Assembly: GCA_052384575.1 (NCBI GenBank)
Contig: JBQSUQ010000014.1
Strand: one strand, 5' to 3'
Origin: JBQSUQ01 sp052384575
Lineage (GTDB): Bacteria; Pseudomonadota; Gammaproteobacteria; Enterobacterales; Pasteurellaceae
DNA length: 64,000 nt
The position numbers and the translations under genes were made by a program. The notes under the pieces are model-generated. The model worked only from the letters and a program-made list of their open reading frames with translations, did no database searches and was not told where the DNA came from. This document shows positions 44,641-58,426 of the stretch, piece by piece (position 1 is the first letter of the stretch; every line of letters starts with the position of its first letter).

Positions 44641-45394
44641 CACCAAACCATTTAATTGAAATTTGTTTTAATGTGCCATCTGCGTGTAATTCAGCGATCG
44701 CTTTATTTAATTTCTCCACAAGTGCTTCTTCACCTTTTAAGATTGCAAAACCTGATGGAATTTTTTCCTCGCCTTCTGCTGCAATTTTTAACCCAGCTTT
44801 AGGCATTTTTTGGAAATAATCTAATACCGCTAATTTATCATTTACTGTTGTGTCAGCTCGTTTTTGGCGGATTAATTCTAATGCTTGCGCTAAGCCATCT
44901 ACTGTCACCAATTCAGCACCATTTGCTTTTGCTATTTTGGTGAAGTTGCTGGTTAAAGATTGTCCAGACTTTTTACCTTTTAAATCAGCAAAATGCTTTA
45001 AGCTTTCATCATCAGCACGCGTCACAATCACTGCATTAGAATAGTTATAAGGCGCAGTATAAATATATTTTTTCAAACGCTCAGGGCTTGGATTGGTTTG
45101 ATTTGCAATTAAATCAAAACGTTGTGCATTCAATCCCGCATACATTGCGTCCCATTGTGTTTCTTTAAACTCAATTTTTAAATCAAGATGTTTTGCAACT
45201 GCTTCAATCACTTCCACATCAAAACCCGTTAATTTACCTGTTTCATCATGGAATGTGAAAGGTGCATAGGTACCTTCTGTACCCACTAATAATGTTTTTG
45301 TACTTTCTACACGATCTGCAATTGGTCCTGCATTCGCCTGTGTTGCGACGCCAAATGCTAAACCGGCTAATAATGCTGCTTTAATAAATTTCAT
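44624..45394 (-). CDS. Polar amino-acid ABC transporter, periplasmic binding protein
   Basis: 256 aa from the ATG at 45394, preceded by GGGGGA. Signal peptide of ~23 residues ending in QANAG. The SBP_bac_3 domain starts TLLVGTEGTYAPFTF and includes TGFDVEVIEAVAKHL and RFDLIANQ, typical of FliY-like cystine binders. A frame extending to 45454 has no signal-peptide logic. First gene of the transporter operon. Cystine as substrate is inferred from family resemblance. Confidence 0.88.
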   Translation of the reverse strand: MKFIKAALLAGLAFGVATQANAGPIADRVESTKTLLVGTEGTYAPFTFHDETGKLTGFDVEVIEAVAKHLDLKIEFKETQWDAMYAGLNAQRFDLIANQTNPSPERLKKYIYTAPYNYSNAVIVTRADDESLKHFADLKGKKSGQSLTSNFTKIAKANGAELVTVDGLAQALELIRQKRADTTVNDKLAVLDYFQKMPKAGLKIAAEGEEKIPSGFAILKGEEALVEKLNKAIAELHADGTLKQISIKWFGDDITK

Positions 45395-45495
45395 TTTTCC
45401 CCCAATAACGTAGTGAATATGATTTGATTGTAAAAAATTTTTTGCTAATTTCACAATAACTATAAATTATTTCTCATAACTAACTGGAATAACAG

Positions 45496-46506
45496 TTATA
45501 AAAGTTGCTGCATACTAAAATTGACAACAAATCCACCAATGGTCAGCCATACATAAATCATTGCCCCAAGCACAAGAGGTTTCGCTCCCGCTTGCTTGAT
45601 AGCACTAATATGTGTCGTTAACCCTAAGGCAGTCATTGCCGAAATTAACAACAGACTATCTAAATCTACAATAAATTTAACCGCACTTTGTGGTAACAAA
45701 GAAAATGAATTTAATACCGCGGTTAAAATAAATAAAAATGCAAACCAAGGAATATTGATTTTGCCTTGTGTTGCCTGATTATCCGTCTTAGATAATGCCC
45801 AAGATAAAATCAGTAAAAATGGCGCTAGCATCATCACTCTGATCATCTTTGAGATCACTGCAGTATCCGCAACAGCGGGACTAATATTGCCACCAGCGGC
45901 ATAAACCTGAGCCACTTCATGCACACTTGAACCAATATAAATGCCAAATTGATGTGGTGTCAACCAATCTTGTAAATAGGGATAAGCTATCGGATAGAGA
46001 AACATGGAAATGGTGCCAAAAATGACCACCACTGCAACTGCAACAGACACTTGATGAGATTCTGCCTTGGTCACAGGTTCCATCGCCATTACCGCTGCTG
46101 CACCACAAATACTACATCCCCCTGCCGTTAGAAAGACAGTTTGTTTATCCATATTGAGATAACGAATGCCTAACCAAATAGCTAGCAAGAATGTGGAAGT
46201 CAACATAATGGCATCCGTTGCAATGGCATTCACACCTACACTACTAATATCCTGCAAGGTCAAACGAAAACCATAAAGAATAATACCTAAACGTAATAAG
46301 GTGCCTTTGGCAAACAAAACTCCTTGTTGGGTATAAGCCGAGATTTTAGAATAAAAGGTATTACCGATCAAAATACCTAATAAAATAGCGATAGTTAATG
46401 AACTCACTTTCATCTGCATAGCAAATTGAGAATGCGCGAGTAAATCTACCACAAAAGTCAGGAAAGCAATCCAGATTAATCCGATATAAAGTGTTTTATT
46501 TTTCAT
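45496..46506 (-). CDS. yeiH: YeiH/UPF0324 family inner-membrane protein
   Basis: 336 aa with about ten hydrophobic segments. Family markers are ILLGILIGNTFY, AGGCSICGAAAVMA and GSSVHEVAQVYAAGG. Members are putative anion or sulfonate-type transporters, but no substrate is established. The start is the ATG at 46506 after AAGGAAA; the upstream extension to 46557 is unlikely. Divergent from the next gene with 198 bp between. Confidence 0.9.
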   Translation of the reverse strand: MKNKTLYIGLIWIAFLTFVVDLLAHSQFAMQMKVSSLTIAILLGILIGNTFYSKISAYTQQGVLFAKGTLLRLGIILYGFRLTLQDISSVGVNAIATDAIMLTSTFLLAIWLGIRYLNMDKQTVFLTAGGCSICGAAAVMAMEPVTKAESHQVSVAVAVVVIFGTISMFLYPIAYPYLQDWLTPHQFGIYIGSSVHEVAQVYAAGGNISPAVADTAVISKMIRVMMLAPFLLILSWALSKTDNQATQGKINIPWFAFLFILTAVLNSFSLLPQSAVKFIVDLDSLLLISAMTALGLTTHISAIKQAGAKPLVLGAMIYVWLTIGGFVVNFSMQQLL

Positions 46507-46704
46507 TATTTTTTCCTTGTGATAACAAGTGGTTGCTAGCATAAAATATTTCACCACAGAATTAAACTAATTCTTATAAAACTTACTAAAAAAGCACCGC
46601 GCTTTTATCGTCCTACGCATAAATAATCCCTGCATTTGATTGCACTTTAATCGCTTTTTAGGCAGAATATTGCCACTGTTTTAAGAGAAGAAAGGAAACT
46701 AATA

Positions 46705-48075
46705 ATGACAAAACATTACGATTATTTAGCGATTGGTGGTGGTAGCGGTGGCATTGCGTCCATTAATCGTGCAGCAAGCTATGGCAAGAAATGTGCAATT
46801 GTAGAAGCGAAATATTTAGGTGGTACTTGCGTAAACGCAGGCTGTGTACCGAAAAAAGTGATGTGGTATGGCGCACAAATCGCTGAGGCAATTCATAGTT
46901 ACGCACCAGACTATGGCTTTGATTTAGACGTAAAAAACTTTGACTACGCGAAGCTTGTTGAAAGCCGTCAAGCTTATATCAGCCGTATTCATACCTCTTA
47001 TGGCAATGTATTAGGCAAAAATAACGTTGATGTACTCAATGGTTTTGCGCGCTTTGTTGATCAACATACCGTAGAAGTCAGCTATGCCGATGGTAAAAAA
47101 GAATTAGTGACTGCGGATCATATTTTAATTGCCACTGGTGGTCGTCCAAGCGTGCCTAATGTAAAAGGTGCTGAATATGGGATTACCTCTGACGGTGTAT
47201 TTGAACTCAGTCAATTACCAAAACGTGCTGCTATTGTTGGTGCAGGCTATATTGCTGTTGAACTTGCAGGAGTGTTCAATAGTTTTGGTGTTGAAACCCA
47301 TTTATTTGTTCGCCAACATGCGCCACTACGCAGTCAAGATCCATTAGTGGTTGACACCTTGTTAGAAGTTTTTGCTCAAGATGGTATCCAGTTACATACT
47401 CAAGCTATTCCACAAGAAGTCGTGAAAAATGCTGATGGTTCTTTAACCTTGAAATTAGCGGATGGCCGCTCTCAAGAAGTGGATTGCGTCATTTGGGCAA
47501 TTGGTCGTGAGCCAGCCACAGATGTGATTAATTTAGAAGCTGTAGGTGTTGCAACTAATGAACGTGGTTTCATCAAAGTAGATAAATTCCAAAATACCAA
47601 TGTGGAAGGCATTTATGCTGTTGGTGATATTATTGAAGGTGGAATTGAATTAACGCCTGTTGCTGTTGCTGCGGGTCGTCGTTTATCTGAACGTTTATTT
47701 AACAACAAACCGAACGAACATTTGGACTACAACCTTGTACCAACGGTTATTTTTAGCCATCCGCCGATTGGTACTGTTGGTTTAACAGAACCTAAAGCTA
47801 TTGAGCAATATGGTGCAGAAAATGTGAAAGTCTATAAATCTTCTTTCACCCCAATGTATAGCGCTGTGACTCAACATCGCCAACCTTGTCGTATGAAGTT
47901 GGTTTGTGTGGGTAAAGAAGAAAAAATTGTCGGTTTACATGGCATTGGTTTCGGTGTCGATGAAATGATCCAAGGATTTGCGGTAGCAATCAAAATGGGC
48001 GCAACAAAAGCTGATTTTGATAATACCGTTGCTATTCACCCAACAGGTTCTGAAGAATTTGTAACTATGCGTTAA
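46705..48075 (+). CDS. gor: Glutathione-disulfide reductase
   Basis: 456-aa flavoprotein that reduces glutathione disulfide with NADPH. FAD-binding GGGSGGIASINRAA, redox pair C42-x4-C47 in GGTCVNAGCVPKK, NADPH-binding VGAGYIAVELAGVF and the C-terminal catalytic HPTGSEEF are all present. The redox-loop and interface sequences match bacterial Gor rather than lipoamide dehydrogenase or mercuric reductase. The start ATG follows AAAGGAAA. Confidence 0.95.
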   Translation: MTKHYDYLAIGGGSGGIASINRAASYGKKCAIVEAKYLGGTCVNAGCVPKKVMWYGAQIAEAIHSYAPDYGFDLDVKNFDYAKLVESRQAYISRIHTSYGNVLGKNNVDVLNGFARFVDQHTVEVSYADGKKELVTADHILIATGGRPSVPNVKGAEYGITSDGVFELSQLPKRAAIVGAGYIAVELAGVFNSFGVETHLFVRQHAPLRSQDPLVVDTLLEVFAQDGIQLHTQAIPQEVVKNADGSLTLKLADGRSQEVDCVIWAIGREPATDVINLEAVGVATNERGFIKVDKFQNTNVEGIYAVGDIIEGGIELTPVAVAAGRRLSERLFNNKPNEHLDYNLVPTVIFSHPPIGTVGLTEPKAIEQYGAENVKVYKSSFTPMYSAVTQHRQPCRMKLVCVGKEEKIVGLHGIGFGVDEMIQGFAVAIKMGATKADFDNTVAIHPTGSEEFVTMR

Positions 48076-48081
48076 GGATAT

Positions 48082-48111
48082 AAAAGTGCGGTGAAATTTA
48101 CCGCACTTTTT
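48082..48111 (+). terminator. gor terminator made of an inverted USS pair
   Basis: AAAAGTGCGGT, short loop, ACCGCACTTTTT. It ends only 6 bp before the next gene's ATG, on the same strand. Confidence 0.85.
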
Positions 48112-48117
48112 CTACCT

Positions 48118-48981
48118 ATGATTTATTTAATTATTGCACTTGCTATTTGGGCAAGCTCTTTAGTCGCTGGTAAATATGCCTTCACTATGCTTGATCCTGT
48201 GCTCACAGTTCAAGCGCGCTTGCTTATTATTTCTGTATGCATTTTTCCACTTTTTTTACGTCATTGGCGCAAAGTGGATAAATCACTGCGTTCGCAACTC
48301 TGGTGGCTTGGGTTTATTAACTACCCAGTGATCTTTTTATTACAATTTTTTGGACTGAAATATACTTCCGCCTCAAGCGCCATTACCATTATTGGCTTAG
48401 AGCCTATATTAATTGTCTTTATCGGCCATTTCTTTTTCAAAGATAAAGCCGGCTGGTATCATTGGTTATTCGGCATTCTCGCCTTTTCTGGCGTTGCAGT
48501 ATTAATCGCTGGTGGAAGTGATGAAGGAGAAATCACCTTATTAGGTTGTACGTTGGTCTTGTTAGCTGGCATTAGCTTCTCCGCTTGTTTACGCTGGACA
48601 CAAGCGATGATTAACCGAATTGGTGCGCAAAGCTATACCGTTATTTCCATTGTACTTGGCACCATCACTTGCTTGCCTTTTACTTTACTACTCACAGAAA
48701 ACTGGCAAATTAACTGGAATAAAGAAGGCGTGATTTCTCTTCTCTATCTCGCGATATTTTGTAGCTGGATTGCATTTTGGTTATGGAATAAAGGATTGCA
48801 TTACACAAAAGCCAATATGGCGGGATTATTAACCGCTCTCGAACCAATATTTGGGGTATTTGCAGCCATTATTTTGCTTAATGAGCAAGTCTCAACTCTC
48901 TCTTGGTTGGGGATTTGGATTATTGTGGGATCGATGGTTATCTCGAGCGTAATGCCAAGATTTACACAAAAAAGTGAATAA
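48118..48981 (+). CDS. EamA/DMT-family transporter
   Basis: 287-aa inner-membrane protein with about ten hydrophobic segments in two EamA repeats (first ~1-135, second ~145-285 with ITLLGCTLVLLAGISFSA and LGIWIIVGSMVISS). Probable exporter of small metabolites; substrate unknown. The ATG at 48118 starts the first membrane helix. A GTG at 48091 is in frame but lies within the gor terminator. Neither start has a Shine-Dalgarno, so expression may depend on readthrough from gor. Confidence 0.85.
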   Translation: MIYLIIALAIWASSLVAGKYAFTMLDPVLTVQARLLIISVCIFPLFLRHWRKVDKSLRSQLWWLGFINYPVIFLLQFFGLKYTSASSAITIIGLEPILIVFIGHFFFKDKAGWYHWLFGILAFSGVAVLIAGGSDEGEITLLGCTLVLLAGISFSACLRWTQAMINRIGAQSYTVISIVLGTITCLPFTLLLTENWQINWNKEGVISLLYLAIFCSWIAFWLWNKGLHYTKANMAGLLTALEPIFGVFAAIILLNEQVSTLSWLGIWIIVGSMVISSVMPRFTQKSE

Positions 48982-48982
48982 C

Positions 48983-49012
48983 AAAAAGTGCGGTGAAATC
49001 ACCGCACTTTAT
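48983..49012 (+). terminator. Bidirectional inverted-USS terminator
   Basis: AAAAAGTGCGGTGA, short loop, TCACCGCACTTTA between two convergent genes; its right edge touches the stop of the next gene. Confidence 0.85.
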
Positions 49013-49308
49013 TATGGTTTTACTAAGCCTAATGCACCAATTTTCACACCAAGATTGCCCAATGCAACAGGATCTAAATATTCCGCTAAGAACTTAAATA
49101 ATTCATTTACATCAGAAAAAGTGCGGTCAATTTTCACATCATTTTCAATTTTACGGGTAAATTCATAAACCACATTGTCGTTATCAATATGCGCTTCCAA
49201 CGTAATATAAATGGTTTCAAAAAAATGGCTTTTCGCGCCTTCCTCACCCGGATCGCTAATTCGCACATTCCATGTATTGTTAAATAGTACTTCTGTTGTT
49301 ACTGCCAT
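49012..49308 (-). CDS. Conserved hypothetical protein, 98 aa
   Basis: Small acidic soluble protein without signal peptide: strands such as TEVLFNNTWNVRISDPGEEG and FETIYITLEAHID are followed by a helical stretch DVNELFKFLAEYLDPVALGN. The ending GVKIGALGLVKP is glycine-rich. A USS lies inside the gene (about 49119). I do not recognise the family. It lies 14 bp downstream of arfA on the same strand and may be reached by readthrough of the terminator inside arfA. Confidence 0.7.
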   Translation of the reverse strand: MAVTTEVLFNNTWNVRISDPGEEGAKSHFFETIYITLEAHIDNDNVVYEFTRKIENDVKIDRTFSDVNELFKFLAEYLDPVALGNLGVKIGALGLVKP

Positions 49309-49322
49309 ATTTTATTTCCTTT

Positions 49323-49598
49323 TTAATGTAATCTATTGTTATTAAAGAAAAACCCGATCATAAAACCTCTATTAACAGAAATTTTATGATCGGGCTTTTC
49401 AAACCATTTTGCCGCATGCTTCGCTTTACGCTGATAGCTGCCTTTGCCTTTTAACTTTTTCTCAATCCGTTGACGGAATAATCGATCGCTCAATAACGCC
49501 TGAATTGCATTATCTCGAATAACCCCTCGATGATGCTGATAAGGGATTGCGCTTTGCATTTTATCTGCATCCGATAAAATGCCTTTTTTGTTTGCCAT
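49323..49598 (-). CDS. arfA: Alternative ribosome-rescue factor A
   Basis: 91 aa. The conserved ArfA core is clear: YQHHRGVIRDNAIQALLSD, LFRQRIEKK, GKGSYQRKAKH. ArfA recruits RF2 to ribosomes stalled on messages with no stop codon, backing up tmRNA. The start ATG at 49598 follows GAGGAAATT; the N-terminal ~18 residues before YQHH are longer than in E. coli. An intrinsic terminator lies inside the last ~25 codons, so most transcripts should lack a stop codon and the product should be tagged by tmRNA unless tmRNA is short of capacity. Confidence 0.9.
   Translation of the reverse strand: MANKKGILSDADKMQSAIPYQHHRGVIRDNAIQALLSDRLFRQRIEKKLKGKGSYQRKAKHAAKWFEKPDHKISVNRGFMIGFFFNNNRLH
49343..49394 (-). 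terminator. Intrinsic terminator inside the arfA coding region
   Basis: Perfect 13-bp stem CCCGATCATAAAA (49382-49394 read on the minus strand) with TTTTATGATCGGG (49353-49365), 16-base loop, then TTTTTCTTT, all before the arfA stop at 49323. Position and form match the nonstop-mRNA control known for arfA. Confidence 0.9.
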
Positions 49599-49698
49599 AA
49601 TTTCCTCACTTATTTACAAATGGCGATTATTATATGTAATTCCTCAAGATTTTAACTTATAATCAACAAAAATACGATAGATGAGAAAAGGAAAATTT

Positions 49699-50769
49699 AT
49701 GATTGAGATGCTAAAAAGTTGGTATATTCGCCGTTTTAGCGATCCACAAGCCATGGGATTAGCTGCTATTTTGCTGTTTGGCTTTATTGCAATTTATTTC
49801 TTTAGCGATCTCATTGCACCTCTTCTTGTTGCGGTGGTTTTAGCCTATTTGCTGGAAATTCCCATTAACTTTATTTCCAAAAAACTACGCGTTCCTCGTA
49901 TTCTTTCAATTATTCTGGTTTTAGGTAGCTTCATTACTCTCGTGCTCGCGTTAACCTTCGGTTTACTACCTAATTTGATTAATCAAACCGTTAATTTATT
50001 AAGCGACCTTCCAATTATGTTTAATAAATTACATGAATGGTTAGCTCAACTCCCCGAGTCTTATCCCGAATTAATTGATTATCAAATGGTGGATAGTCTA
50101 TTTAGTTCAACAAGAGAAAAAATCCTTTCTTTTGGTGAAAGTGCGGTCAAATTTTCATTAACTTCTATCGTGAACTTGGTGTCTATTGGCATTTATGCTT
50201 TTTTAGTACCATTGATGATGTTCTTTATGTTGAAAGATAAACGCGTACTGATTATTTCATTTATGCGTTTTTTACCTAAAAACCGTCGTTTAGCGACTAC
50301 CGTATGGCAAGAAATGCAGCTGCAAATTGCCAATTATATTCGAGGTAAATTACTCGAAATTATTATTGTTACGTTGGTAACCTACATTATTTTCCTCGCC
50401 TTTGGCTTAAATTATCCGCTACTACTTTCTGTTGCGGTTGGCATATCCGTTTTAATTCCTTATGTGGGCGCAGTTATTGTGACCATCCCAGTTGCTTTAG
50501 TCGCCATTTTCCAATTTGGCGATCACTCCACTTTTTGGTACATCATGGTTGCTTTTGTGATTAGTCAGCTATTGGATGGAAATATTTTGGTTCCTTTCCT
50601 GTTCTCAGAAGTGGTTAACTTACATCCTCTCACCATTATTATTTCTGTACTCATTTTTGGAGGATTGTGGGGATTTTGGGGCGTTTTCTTCGCCATTCCA
50701 CTGGCGACATTGGTGAAAGCCGTCGTGAATGCGTGGCCATCCAATGATGATATTATTATCAATAAGTAA
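49699..50769 (+). CDS. PerM/YdiK-type AI-2E family permease
   Basis: 356-aa membrane protein of the AI-2 exporter-like superfamily with about seven to eight hydrophobic segments: GLAAILLFGFIAIYFFSDLI at the N-terminus, a paired helix near LSVAVGISVLIPYVGAVIV, and VNLHPLTIIISVLIFGG typical of the family. Substrate unknown. The ATG at 49699 is chosen because AAAAGGAAAA lies before it; a frame from 49681 is less likely. Confidence 0.87.
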   Translation: MIEMLKSWYIRRFSDPQAMGLAAILLFGFIAIYFFSDLIAPLLVAVVLAYLLEIPINFISKKLRVPRILSIILVLGSFITLVLALTFGLLPNLINQTVNLLSDLPIMFNKLHEWLAQLPESYPELIDYQMVDSLFSSTREKILSFGESAVKFSLTSIVNLVSIGIYAFLVPLMMFFMLKDKRVLIISFMRFLPKNRRLATTVWQEMQLQIANYIRGKLLEIIIVTLVTYIIFLAFGLNYPLLLSVAVGISVLIPYVGAVIVTIPVALVAIFQFGDHSTFWYIMVAFVISQLLDGNILVPFLFSEVVNLHPLTIIISVLIFGGLWGFWGVFFAIPLATLVKAVVNAWPSNDDIIINK

Positions 50770-50772
50770 AAA

Positions 50773-50803
50773 AATGGGCTGAATATTGTTCAGCCCATTT
50801 TCT
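50773..50803 (+). terminator. Bidirectional terminator between the permease gene and narP
   Basis: AAAATGGGCTGAA, loop, TTCAGCCCATTTT: an 11-bp stem with A/T flanks between convergent genes. Confidence 0.9.
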
Positions 50804-50809
50804 TTATTA

Positions 50810-51439
50810 TCAACCACCTTTATGTTCTAGGTATAATACCGTAGCCGCAACCCGCGAATGAACATTTAACTTCCGCAATAAGTTACGAATATGGACTTTT
50901 ACTGTTTCTTCAGAAATAAATAATTTCCCCGCAATTTGCTTGTTAGACAAACCGGTGGCAATTAATTGCAATACATCCATTTCACGATCAGTCAATGAAT
51001 AAATCGGATCTTGTGATGGATGGCGCTCTAACAGTAAATCTTTAATACTATCACTTAAAATAATTTCGCCTTGTGCAATCTGCTTAATTTGCGCTAATAA
51101 GGTATCTGGCTCGGTATCTTTCAATAAATAACCATCAGCCCCCGCATCAATTAAGGCAAAAATATCATTCTTGGCATCAGACACCGTTAAAATAACGATA
51201 CGTGCATCAACACCTTCATTACGTAAAGCTTTCAAGGTATCCAATCCTGAAAGCCCTTTCATATTTAAATCTAAAATAATTAAATCAGGATCTGTCTGTA
51301 ATGCAAGAGATACACCTTCATTGCCATTACTCGCCTCGCCTACAACTTCTAATCCAGCATCCAATTCAATAAGTTGTTTGATACCACGACGCATTAAAGG
51401 ATGATCATCAATAATCACGATCTTGGTTTTATCTATCAT
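50810..51439 (-). CDS. narP: Nitrate/nitrite response regulator NarP
   Basis: 209-aa NarL/FixJ-type regulator. The receiver domain has D11-D12 (IIDDHPLMRRGI), phospho-acceptor D57 (IILDLNMKG) and the conserved lysine in LLKDTEP. The C-terminal LuxR-type helix-turn-helix has LTDREMDVLQLIATGLSNKQ and SEETVKVHIRNLLRKL. Haemophilus uses NarP with sensor NarQ for anaerobic nitrate/nitrite respiration; no sensor gene is nearby. It lies 53 bp downstream of cyaA on the same strand. Confidence 0.88.
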   Translation of the reverse strand: MIDKTKIVIIDDHPLMRRGIKQLIELDAGLEVVGEASNGNEGVSLALQTDPDLIILDLNMKGLSGLDTLKALRNEGVDARIVILTVSDAKNDIFALIDAGADGYLLKDTEPDTLLAQIKQIAQGEIILSDSIKDLLLERHPSQDPIYSLTDREMDVLQLIATGLSNKQIAGKLFISEETVKVHIRNLLRKLNVHSRVAATVLYLEHKGG

Positions 51440-51492
51440 ACGCTGTCCTCGATCTGCCTAATATTAGGCTCTATTATAATCAATCTGATGAT

Positions 51493-53997
51493 TTATGTCA
51501 TTTGAGAAACACAATTAAAAGGTACGATCTTTCTGCCATCACGCTCATAAGCTAGTTGGTAAAACTGAGGATAATTAAAATCGCTCTGCACTATACCATA
51601 AGGATTATTTCCTTCACGATCAGCTTGATTATAAATGCGGTTAATTTCTTTCACTTTTTGTTCTTTATCACCATCACATTGGCGGTAAATTTCAATATGG
51701 TTATCTTCATCTAAAATATAGACATTGAAAGTGCCATTGGTGTTATCTTTAAAGAAAAACTGTAAGAAACCCTCGCTAGCAAAAGCATCGATTTCAACTG
51801 GATATTTTTGTTTTGTATAGGAGGTCACTTTTTGCTGAAAGTGCGGTGCTTTTTTCTCAAATTCTGCGGTATTCGCTAACTCATCCACATTCGCAATAGC
51901 AATATCAGGCATTTCATGCCAACTCATGCCTTTTTCTTCAAAGAAGAATTCCCAGTTGCGCCCTGCAATTCGTAATAAATTCTGTGTTTGAGGCAAGTTC
52001 TCTGTTTGGATACTAATGCATTTTTTGACTAAATTTGCCACTAAATCACGCAAAGCTGATTGGTAATGTTCACTATAACAAAATATTTCTAATGAACGAG
52101 GTGACACAGAACCGCGGTGAATCTTTTTAGAAAGCACTTTTAAAGCTAATAAAATGGCATTCGGGCCTTCAAAATGTAAGGTTCTGATTTCATTCCATAA
52201 ATTACGGTAAACCAAATCAATACTGCCTACTAAGCTTTCTTCATTAGGACCAAAGCTAAATAAGTCCCCTTTCTGAATGTGATTTTTCGGCTTGATAATT
52301 TCACGAGTTGGATCGGTGACCAAGTTGACTAATATCGCTAAATGACGAATTTCACAAGGATGATGTAAATCTTCATTGCTTGCAGGAGGCACATGAACAG
52401 GAAAAAATTCTCCTAAATCCGTAATAAAAGAGGTTAATTTCTGCAAGGACACATGCTCACTTGAAATATACACTTTGGTTTGTTGGGTTAGTAAACCATT
52501 AAAGTAAGCCCAAGCCACTAATTTATGCAAATTAGGGTTGTATTCGACATAACGCTCCGAAGATAATGCTGATATGCTAGGAGCATGATTCAGCATATAC
52601 CAACCAGGTTTCATTGCTGTACCTGTTTTGCTCACTTCAATAAATGTCAAATGCGGTTCAGCCAGATTTGTCGAAATCAACGGATTTAATAAAGACACTT
52701 TGCCCGGAATTTCTTCAAAAGCACTATATAGTTTGCGAGATAATATACTGATATCTTGTGGCATGATATTGTCATCAAGATTGTGCTGGCGCGCAAAGCC
52801 AATAAGCTTGCGATAGCTTTGCATTAATAAGTTGACTAAAATATGATGCGATTTTTTCGCACGTTTAATCTGCCAAAATGGTCGCTGGTTCAACTCATCA
52901 ACAACATCCGCTTTCCAACCCCATTGTTTTGTTAAATCATCTAATAAATCAAAACGCCAACTCTTCGTCTTGCTGTACCACAAATCTTCAGTGGCTTTAA
53001 TATAGAAACAGCGTCTTACAAAATCTAAACGTTCGAAATCTTTTAGATAAGTTAAATAAGCTGTTACCCGCTCAAGCATAGCTAAATAAGGATCAAAATG
53101 CTGGTCTTCGGTACGATCCGTCAATAAATGCTGTTTAAAATCAGACGAGATTAAATAGGTGTTTGGATATTCCCAAGAATAGGCTTCGAGCAATAAGATT
53201 TTGATTAAAGATTTATAAGGCGAATCTATGCCTTTATACAACTGCCACAAACTCGCACCAAAATATTCATTTTCCGAAAACTGACTTAATCCGCCAAAAT
53301 CAACCCAATCTTGAGGATTAATCACCTTATTTAAAATTAAACGTTCGACTTCCGATTCATATTCTTTTTCATCTTCCACTAACAAATGCAGCCAAAGTAA
53401 TGGTTTGCCCGCTAAACGTATTGCTGAACGATAGAATTCATCTAGTAACAACATATATTGCGCGGAACCACAATTTTCAGCAGTAAGTACATCAGAATAA
53501 CGGAAACTACGGAAGCGATCTTGCTCAATCAAAAACAGATTCATATCGACTTCAAATTGCTTCGCCCATTCTTGCAATGCATTCATTTTTTCTTGTAGTT
53601 TTTCTCTTTCGTGATAATTAAGATCTTCACGATGACAGACCCAAATATCCAAATCAGAAGCGGAAGTTTGTGAAACAGATGCAATACTCCCCATCACATA
53701 GACACCATAAATTGCATCAAAAGTGCGGTGAGAAAATGCATTAATTTCGTGGAAAGAAAGATGAGAAAAAAATTGTTCAAGATATTGCTGTTGGTAATCG
53801 GATAAATTGAAGCCACAGATCCCCGTCGGGCTATCTTCTATATAGCCTGGCAAATCTGGGTGGTTTATATGCAATAATAAAGGAATTAATTTAAATACGT
53901 ATTGAAACTCAGTTGAAGTCCCTGATAATGCTCTGATAATACGGAACTTTTCGAGATCCAATACTTGTTTTTTTGCAAATTCTAAGTCGTATTTCAA
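51493..53997 (-). CDS. cyaA: Class I adenylate cyclase
   Basis: 834 aa. The N-terminal catalytic domain has the nucleotidyltransferase signature GSIASVSQTSASDLDIWVCH (~112-131). The C-terminal half is the regulatory region that, in enterics, responds to phosphorylated EIIA-Glc. The start appears to be TTG at 53997; no ATG or GTG begins the conserved N-terminus. E. coli cyaA also starts with UUG, which limits its translation (family knowledge). Makes cAMP for the CRP encoded at 12.2-12.9 kb. Confidence 0.94.
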   Translation of the reverse strand: MKYDLEFAKKQVLDLEKFRIIRALSGTSTEFQYVFKLIPLLLHINHPDLPGYIEDSPTGICGFNLSDYQQQYLEQFFSHLSFHEINAFSHRTFDAIYGVYVMGSIASVSQTSASDLDIWVCHREDLNYHEREKLQEKMNALQEWAKQFEVDMNLFLIEQDRFRSFRYSDVLTAENCGSAQYMLLLDEFYRSAIRLAGKPLLWLHLLVEDEKEYESEVERLILNKVINPQDWVDFGGLSQFSENEYFGASLWQLYKGIDSPYKSLIKILLLEAYSWEYPNTYLISSDFKQHLLTDRTEDQHFDPYLAMLERVTAYLTYLKDFERLDFVRRCFYIKATEDLWYSKTKSWRFDLLDDLTKQWGWKADVVDELNQRPFWQIKRAKKSHHILVNLLMQSYRKLIGFARQHNLDDNIMPQDISILSRKLYSAFEEIPGKVSLLNPLISTNLAEPHLTFIEVSKTGTAMKPGWYMLNHAPSISALSSERYVEYNPNLHKLVAWAYFNGLLTQQTKVYISSEHVSLQKLTSFITDLGEFFPVHVPPASNEDLHHPCEIRHLAILVNLVTDPTREIIKPKNHIQKGDLFSFGPNEESLVGSIDLVYRNLWNEIRTLHFEGPNAILLALKVLSKKIHRGSVSPRSLEIFCYSEHYQSALRDLVANLVKKCISIQTENLPQTQNLLRIAGRNWEFFFEEKGMSWHEMPDIAIANVDELANTAEFEKKAPHFQQKVTSYTKQKYPVEIDAFASEGFLQFFFKDNTNGTFNVYILDEDNHIEIYRQCDGDKEQKVKEINRIYNQADREGNNPYGIVQSDFNYPQFYQLAYERDGRKIVPFNCVSQMT

Positions 53998-54077
53998 AAA
54001 GTACGCTCTACTGTTAGCAATAAATTTTGCTTACTCTAACATTTCACTTAAATGAAAGCAAATAACTAAATCAGGCA

Positions 54078-54112
54078 ATAAAAAAGCCCTTTACTCAAGG
54101 TAAAGGGCTTCA
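54078..54112 (-). terminator. rpoBC terminator
   Basis: On the minus strand AAGCCCTTTACC...GTAAAGGGCTTTTTTATT: 11-bp stem with T-run, 20-50 bp after rpoC. Confidence 0.9.
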
Positions 54113-54129
54113 TTCATTTCGGATAAAAT

Positions 54130-58395
<4,266 letters not shown>

Positions 58396-58426
58396 AGATT
58401 TGCTCCTGTCGGAGTTAAACTTATTC

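Noticed and set aside
51493..53997. cyaA as truncated because its frame starts with TTG
   Set aside because: The N-terminus is complete compared with the family, and UUG initiation is known for E. coli cyaA.
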